Shown one piece after another: positions 15,301-17,904 of a stretch of DNA of 17,904 nucleotides (positions within the stretch are counted from its first letter, which is position 1; every line of letters begins with the position of its first letter). A program made the translations under genes and the position numbers. The notes under the pieces were generated by a model. That model ran no database searches, was not told where the DNA came from, and was given only the letters and a program-made list of their open reading frames with translations. The stretch comes from Nitrospinota bacterium (GTDB lineage Bacteria > Nitrospinota_A > UBA7883): NCBI GenBank assembly GCA_029880775.1, contig JAOUNV010000001.1:1-17904 (forward strand), in the 5' to 3' direction.

Positions 15301-15577
15301 AGCTCTTGAAATTCTGAAAAAGGCCTCTCCCCATATTATGCTGCTGGATATATCGATGCCTGGGATGGATGGATTCGCCGTTATACAGACCATCCGGGAA
15401 GAAATGAAAAACTCGTCGCTTCCCATCATTGTCACCACCGCCGATGGCGCCATCAACGTCAAGGAGAAAGCCCTTAAAATGGGCGCCAACGACTTTTTGA
15501 CAAAACCCCTGGACATGGAGGACATGGGGATCCGAATAGACAAGCTGATCGTAAGGCACGAGTTCGGCTGGCGATAG
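12356..15577 (+). CDS. Membrane hybrid histidine kinase: 6 TM, four PAS, HisKA, HATPase, REC
   Basis: The 1073-residue sensor kinase begins with about six membrane segments (roughly 22-43, 48-70, 82-101, 115-134, 136-158, 164-182) forming an integral sensor module without a large periplasmic loop. PAS domains follow at about 212-330, 336-455, 463-582 and 585-705; the second and third are clear duplicates. A short coiled linker leads to the HisKA box with H734 (VAHDLKSPLGA). The ATPase has the N box (N852), the VVEDTGAGM box (D878) and GTGLGLP (908-914). The C-terminal receiver has the acidic pair D954/D955, phospho-acceptor D998, T1027/T1028 and K1050, all intact. Phosphate would pass from H734 to D998 and then to an unseen HPt or regulator. 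The ATG at 12356 was chosen because upstream in-frame sequence is not protein-like and has no ribosome site. Confidence 0.93.
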   Translation: MDSSQVVDRLIYQEKVRHLYRQYPMVMAGTLAVGILTFLYFYFHDMPELISYWFAVLLALAGLRLAIYLKFKNNEESLSPQTWMFLSIIMTGLAGLLFGSLEITHVLALGMPVEADIVVALIIAGMCAAGASVNSISLMAVLAFLVPALSPLILSHFLLESDTAHWTVGMAVVAYLVLLTISARQQSVFLHEMLHLRHTTASLLDDMILKDQRLIEAQQIAKIGYFHSDITNNSNYISDQAYHNFGLEPGEPDFTFQKFIEMIHPEDRERMVGEMNKNMGDRKKNGVYEFRVVHPDGSIHYQRTVVEIAYGDSGAPTMMRGSSQDITEMSRVNAALRTQAMIMEHIAEGVQMTRVSDSVIVHTNPKFEAMFGYGPGELIGKHVSVLNFPGPKKSPEEMANEIDEATKSNGEWNGEIHNIKKDGVGFWTSATVTRYQDAVHGDVMLTVQKDISEKRLIESKLKTQAAIIENVAEGVMMVSANKGLIVHSNPNFDKMLGYETGELVGRHVSIINHPIPGKTPQQIAAKIIGALNEKGDWHGEVLNVKKDGTPIWTFSSVTRYMDAEHGDVLLTLKRDISETKSLHDQVEESEEWHKALFSNAPDAILLADPETGIMLDVNEAGMWLLDKKREDIIGAHQSTIHPPRILDEIREVFSRHAKGETGKPVETLVLRGDGAETPVEISAHTLMRGGKKVVHGIFRDITERKKAADRLKKAKEQAEEATRTKDKFVSLVAHDLKSPLGAISGFLDHILQGSGDGLSPDNKEILSRVVSISQVMVRTIDELLDISRLRSGDVQPRQVFFDARDMVAMVFGQASLAAEQKEVSLVNETPEKLRLFADTSLYYEALANLVTNAIKFSHKGDTVRIYPNLSGATLVVEDTGAGMSQTQIDNLFKQGVKTSTPGTAGEKGTGLGLPYALDILRAHGGDLRVDSEPGKGSRFYVQLPEVKPMVLVADDERGIRALIRANLARRDFLVEEAEDGAQALEILKKASPHIMLLDISMPGMDGFAVIQTIREEMKNSSLPIIVTTADGAINVKEKALKMGANDFLTKPLDMEDMGIRIDKLIVRHEFGWR

Positions 15578-15597
15578 ATGTCGGTGTCCGCCTGCGT

Positions 15598-15626
15598 TTG
15601 CCAATACGCCGGAAAAGTAGGATAAT
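15598..15626 (+). promoter_or_regulatory. Sigma-70-type promoter for the HEAT-repeat gene
   Basis: TTGCCA (15598-15603) and GATAAT (15621-15626) are exactly 17 bp apart, each one base from consensus, and lie just after the kinase stop. A start near 15633 gives a leader of about 77 nt that contains the hairpin at 15655-15683. Confidence 0.55.
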
Positions 15627-15654
15627 CGACGCATTACAGTTGTTATATTGCCCT

Positions 15655-15683
15655 GCGCCGACTTGGACAGGTATTCTCGGCGC
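15655..15683 (+). promoter_or_regulatory. Leader stem-loop before the HEAT-repeat gene
   Basis: GCGCCGA (15655-15661) and TCGGCGC (15677-15683) form a perfect 7-bp GC-rich stem with a 15-nt loop. The stem ends 16 nt before the GGAGG ribosome site at 15700-15704. No U tract follows, so it is not an intrinsic terminator. It may affect mRNA stability or translation. Confidence 0.45.
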
Positions 15684-15709
15684 GCATGTCATACCAATAG
15701 GAGGCTGTT

Positions 15710-17131
15710 TTGTTCTGGAGCAACCCGGTCCCCAAACTTTTGGACCAGTTCATATCCGCCGAGCCCCACCAGCGCCCGGAAATCACGGAGAAGATCGCCG
15801 CCCAGGGTCACAAGGCGATAGAGCATATTTTGGAAAGGCTCCGCTCCGGCAGGTTGTTCCCCGAGTTTGGGGTGGATCTTTTAGCGGCTCTTCAAGGCGA
15901 GGACATGCCATGCCTGCTGATTGACGCAATGGGGTGCGACGACGACAAGGGGCGGGAGGCGTGCCAAAAAGCTTTGGAAAAATCCCACATGCCGATGGCC
16001 GCCGCCGCAGTGGCCCATGCGCTGGACGATCCCAACCACCATATCCGCGCCGGAGCGGAGAAACTGCTGATCAAACACCCCAAGTCGATCCCGGTCGACA
16101 AGATCCTGAGCCTGCTGAAAAGCCAGGACAAGGACCATGTGCGCAAGGGGATCAACGTCCTGGCCGCCGCCGCCACCCCCAGAGCGGTGGAGGCCATCGC
16201 CCACCTGCTCACCCATGCCCATCCATGGTTCCGCAAAAAAGCGGTGGACGGCCTGGTGGCCACAGGCTCCCACGATGTGGCGGACAAACTTTGCGACCTG
16301 GTGGAGGTGGAAAAAGATTCTGATGTATTAAAATCGGCTACCCACGCCCTAGGTTACCTCGGGTCGCCAAAAGTCGCGGTGCGGCTTGTTCCATTGCTGG
16401 AGTCCGAGGATCTGCTTTTGCGCCAGATGGCCTCTCAGTCCATTGTGGAAATGGGGGACTCAACCGCCGTGGCGCCGGTGGTGGCTCTCATGCGCTCCAA
16501 GGAAAAGGATATCCGCCGCATCACCGCGGACACTCTGGGCGGGCTCACCGGGCCGGGAATTTTGCAAGCGCTGGTCCAGGCCCTGCGCGACGCGGACTGG
16601 TGGGTGCGGGAGATCGCCGTGGCCACCCTGGCCGAGAGGGCGGACGAGGAATCGAACAAAATGGTGGCCGGCATCCTCTCCGATAAGGACCCGTACATCC
16701 GTAGGATCGGCGCGGAATATTTCAGCCTGGTGCGCTATCCGGAGGCTTTTGCGGGGCTCGACGCGTTGCTCAAGGATGAGGATTGGTGGACCAGGGAGCG
16801 CTCCATCGTAGCTCTCGGTCGCCAGGGGGATCCGCGAGCTATCCCCAAGATTTTAGAACAACTCAACGACAAGCAGACTCGTCTGGCCGTGCCGGAGGCT
16901 TTGGCCCGCATCCCACATCACGACGCGTTGGCGGCCCTGGCTAAGCTGATCTCCTCCCCGGACAAGATGATGCGCTCTTCCACCACCAAGGCTGCGATGA
17001 TAGTGGGTGGGCCCAACGGAAAAAAGATGCTGGAGCACCTGGGCCACGACCATGATTCGGAGGTGGCGGACCTGGCCCGGCGGTACCTGGCGGAAATGGC
17101 CAGCGCCGCCGCGCAGGAGAAAAAGGATTAA
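15710..17131 (+). CDS. HEAT-repeat protein (about 12 repeats)
   Basis: This 473-residue cytoplasmic protein has no enzyme motif. After an N-terminal helical region (about 1-90), roughly twelve HEAT repeats of about 31 residues run from about 92 to 465. Most show the pattern of a helix with Leu-Leu, a short Asp-containing turn, then a helix beginning in an aromatic or charged residue and Arg. Examples are ALRDADWWVREIAVATLAE and LLKDEDWWTRERSIVALG. Such solenoids are protein-binding scaffolds, and in bacteria PBS-lyase-type HEAT repeats also occur beside kinases and other signalling genes. The start is TTG, five bases after a full GGAGG; no ATG or GTG nearby is as well placed. It follows the hybrid kinase by 132 bp but has its own promoter. 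A role in the kinase pathway is possible but not shown. Confidence 0.9.
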   Translation: MFWSNPVPKLLDQFISAEPHQRPEITEKIAAQGHKAIEHILERLRSGRLFPEFGVDLLAALQGEDMPCLLIDAMGCDDDKGREACQKALEKSHMPMAAAAVAHALDDPNHHIRAGAEKLLIKHPKSIPVDKILSLLKSQDKDHVRKGINVLAAAATPRAVEAIAHLLTHAHPWFRKKAVDGLVATGSHDVADKLCDLVEVEKDSDVLKSATHALGYLGSPKVAVRLVPLLESEDLLLRQMASQSIVEMGDSTAVAPVVALMRSKEKDIRRITADTLGGLTGPGILQALVQALRDADWWVREIAVATLAERADEESNKMVAGILSDKDPYIRRIGAEYFSLVRYPEAFAGLDALLKDEDWWTRERSIVALGRQGDPRAIPKILEQLNDKQTRLAVPEALARIPHHDALAALAKLISSPDKMMRSSTTKAAMIVGGPNGKKMLEHLGHDHDSEVADLARRYLAEMASAAAQEKKD

Positions 17132-17150
17132 CGGGATGCGAGAGTAAAAT

Positions 17151-17170
17151 CCGTGGTCGGGCGACCACGG
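17151..17170 (-). terminator. Intrinsic terminator between convergent genes
   Basis: CCGTGGTCG (17151-17159) and CGACCACGG (17162-17170) are perfect complements separated by GG, so the RNA would form an 8-bp stem with a tetraloop. On the minus strand the stem is followed at once by ATTTTA, fitting termination of the epimerase transcript. On the plus strand no U tract follows, so it would serve the HEAT gene less well. Confidence 0.6.
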
Positions 17171-17234
17171 GGAAGCTGGAGTGGCTCTTTCCCTTCCTCA
17201 CCCTTTGGCGCCGCCACCCGCGCATAAGCCCCTT

Positions 17235-17903
17235 TCAGCGCCGCAGGTACCTCATATTCTTGTATGTAAAGGGAATCGGGGTGATATCGAAAACGTCCAT
17301 ATAGTCGAGCCGGGGGCAGATGTTTCCCTGGCGCAGCATCAGCAGCTGGTCCGACGTGATGGGGAAAAAGGAAAACCCCTCCATCGCCCGCGCTATGGGG
17401 AGAACCAGCCAGAAGGGGACACTGATGGTTCTGGTACGCGGCTTCCCCATGGCTTTGCCGATGGTCTGGGCGATCTCGTAAAACCGGGTCGGGTTCCCAC
17501 CCCCCAGGCAGTATGCCCGGCCCACGGTCTTCTGATTCTCCAGCGCCGCCACAAAACAGCGCGCCACGTCCTCCACGGCTATCGGGTCCATCCTGTACTT
17601 CCCTCCGCCAAAGACAGGGAGCATGGGCGCCTTGCGGATCACGTCGGCCAATTGGCTGGTGAATTCAGGCTGGCCGCCTGAATCGCCGAAGATCATCGAC
17701 GGGCGGAACACTGTCCACTTCAGCCGGGAGTTCATCACCAGCTCCTCGGCGCGCCACTTGGTGATCTGATACTCGGAAACTCCTTGAGGCCCGGCGCCAT
17801 TGGCGCTCATGTGGATGAATCGCCGTGCGCCGGAGTCTATGGCCGCGCGGGTGATATTGCGCGTGGCCTGGTAGTGCATTATGTCGAAGGTGATCCCTCG
17901 GGA
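17235..17903 (-). CDS. NAD(P)-dependent epimerase/dehydratase-type protein (NDUFA9-like), 5' end outside window
   Basis: The last 222 residues of an atypical short-chain dehydrogenase are visible; the frame stays open to the window edge, so the N-terminal GxxGxxG nucleotide motif lies outside. Seen are the GITFDIMHYQATRNITRAA helix, the serine strand RFIHMSANGA, the Y-x-x-x-K pair in EYQITKWRAEE, the FRPSMIFG strand, and a later segment on ligand-pocket shape (MDPIAVEDVARCFVAAL). This pattern fits the branch related to the complex I subunit NDUFA9 and to NmrA-like or nucleoside-sugar reductase proteins. The substrate is not clear; quinone, lipid or cofactor-related roles are known in relatives. 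It converges on the HEAT gene with a terminator between. Confidence 0.88.
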   Translation of the reverse strand, partial: SRGITFDIMHYQATRNITRAAIDSGARRFIHMSANGAGPQGVSEYQITKWRAEELVMNSRLKWTVFRPSMIFGDSGGQPEFTSQLADVIRKAPMLPVFGGGKYRMDPIAVEDVARCFVAALENQKTVGRAYCLGGGNPTRFYEIAQTIGKAMGKPRTRTISVPFWLVLPIARAMEGFSFFPITSDQLLMLRQGNICPRLDYMDVFDITPIPFTYKNMRYLRR

Positions 17904-17904
17904 G

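Noticed and set aside
1..17904. CRISPR array, tRNA, rRNA, transposase or phage genes
   Set aside because: No regularly spaced repeats, cloverleaf pattern, transposase motif or terminal repeats with target duplications were seen on either strand.

Overview
The window is about 17.9 kb of moderately GC-rich bacterial DNA with long, tightly packed genes and good Shine-Dalgarno sites. A lipobox lipoprotein, a membrane-anchored M23 peptidase, and the density of PAS, GAF and GGDEF signalling proteins point to a Gram-negative, free-living bacterium, perhaps of a delta-proteobacterial or Nitrospinota-like lineage. The sequence alone does not fix the taxon. No tRNA, rRNA, CRISPR array, insertion sequence or phage gene was recognised.

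Left part (1-7171). The 3' end of mutL (endonuclease-type mismatch repair) converges on a PAS-PAS-GGDEF-EAL cyclic-di-GMP enzyme. A 420-bp gene-free but hairpin-rich gap follows, then an M23 murein peptidase gene whose last codons contain a G9/C9 tract. Next is a small, more AT-rich patch with two convergent exported proteins of unknown function: a lipoprotein preceded by a well-formed promoter and a likely 25-codon leader ORF, and a signal-peptide protein. An imidazolonepropionase-like amidohydrolase and a small helical protein of unknown function complete this part.

Middle (7403-11769, all minus strand). Four genes read in one direction and look like an operon: a 147-residue coiled-coil protein built of four 36-residue repeats, a GAF-GAF-PAS class III adenylate cyclase of the cyanobacterial CyaB1 type (overlapping the coiled-coil gene by 20 bp), an SCP2-like lipid-binding protein, and an iron-dependent alcohol dehydrogenase. 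cAMP signalling is thus placed with a lipid/alcohol metabolic pair.

Right part (11770-17904, mostly plus strand). A 586-bp divergent intergenic region holds a good promoter and a possible leader ORF. It precedes a 1073-residue membrane hybrid histidine kinase (six TM segments, four PAS, HisKA, HATPase, REC). A 473-residue HEAT-repeat protein follows, with its own promoter, a hairpin leader and a TTG start. It converges on a truncated NAD(P)-dependent epimerase, with a terminator hairpin between them.

Taken together the window is a signalling cluster: cyclic-di-GMP, cAMP and phosphorelay enzymes all lie within 15 kb. I see no wholly new multi-gene system. The least explained items are the repeat coiled-coil gene fused by overlap to the cyclase, the two leader ORFs, and a few micro-duplications at functionally sensitive positions.
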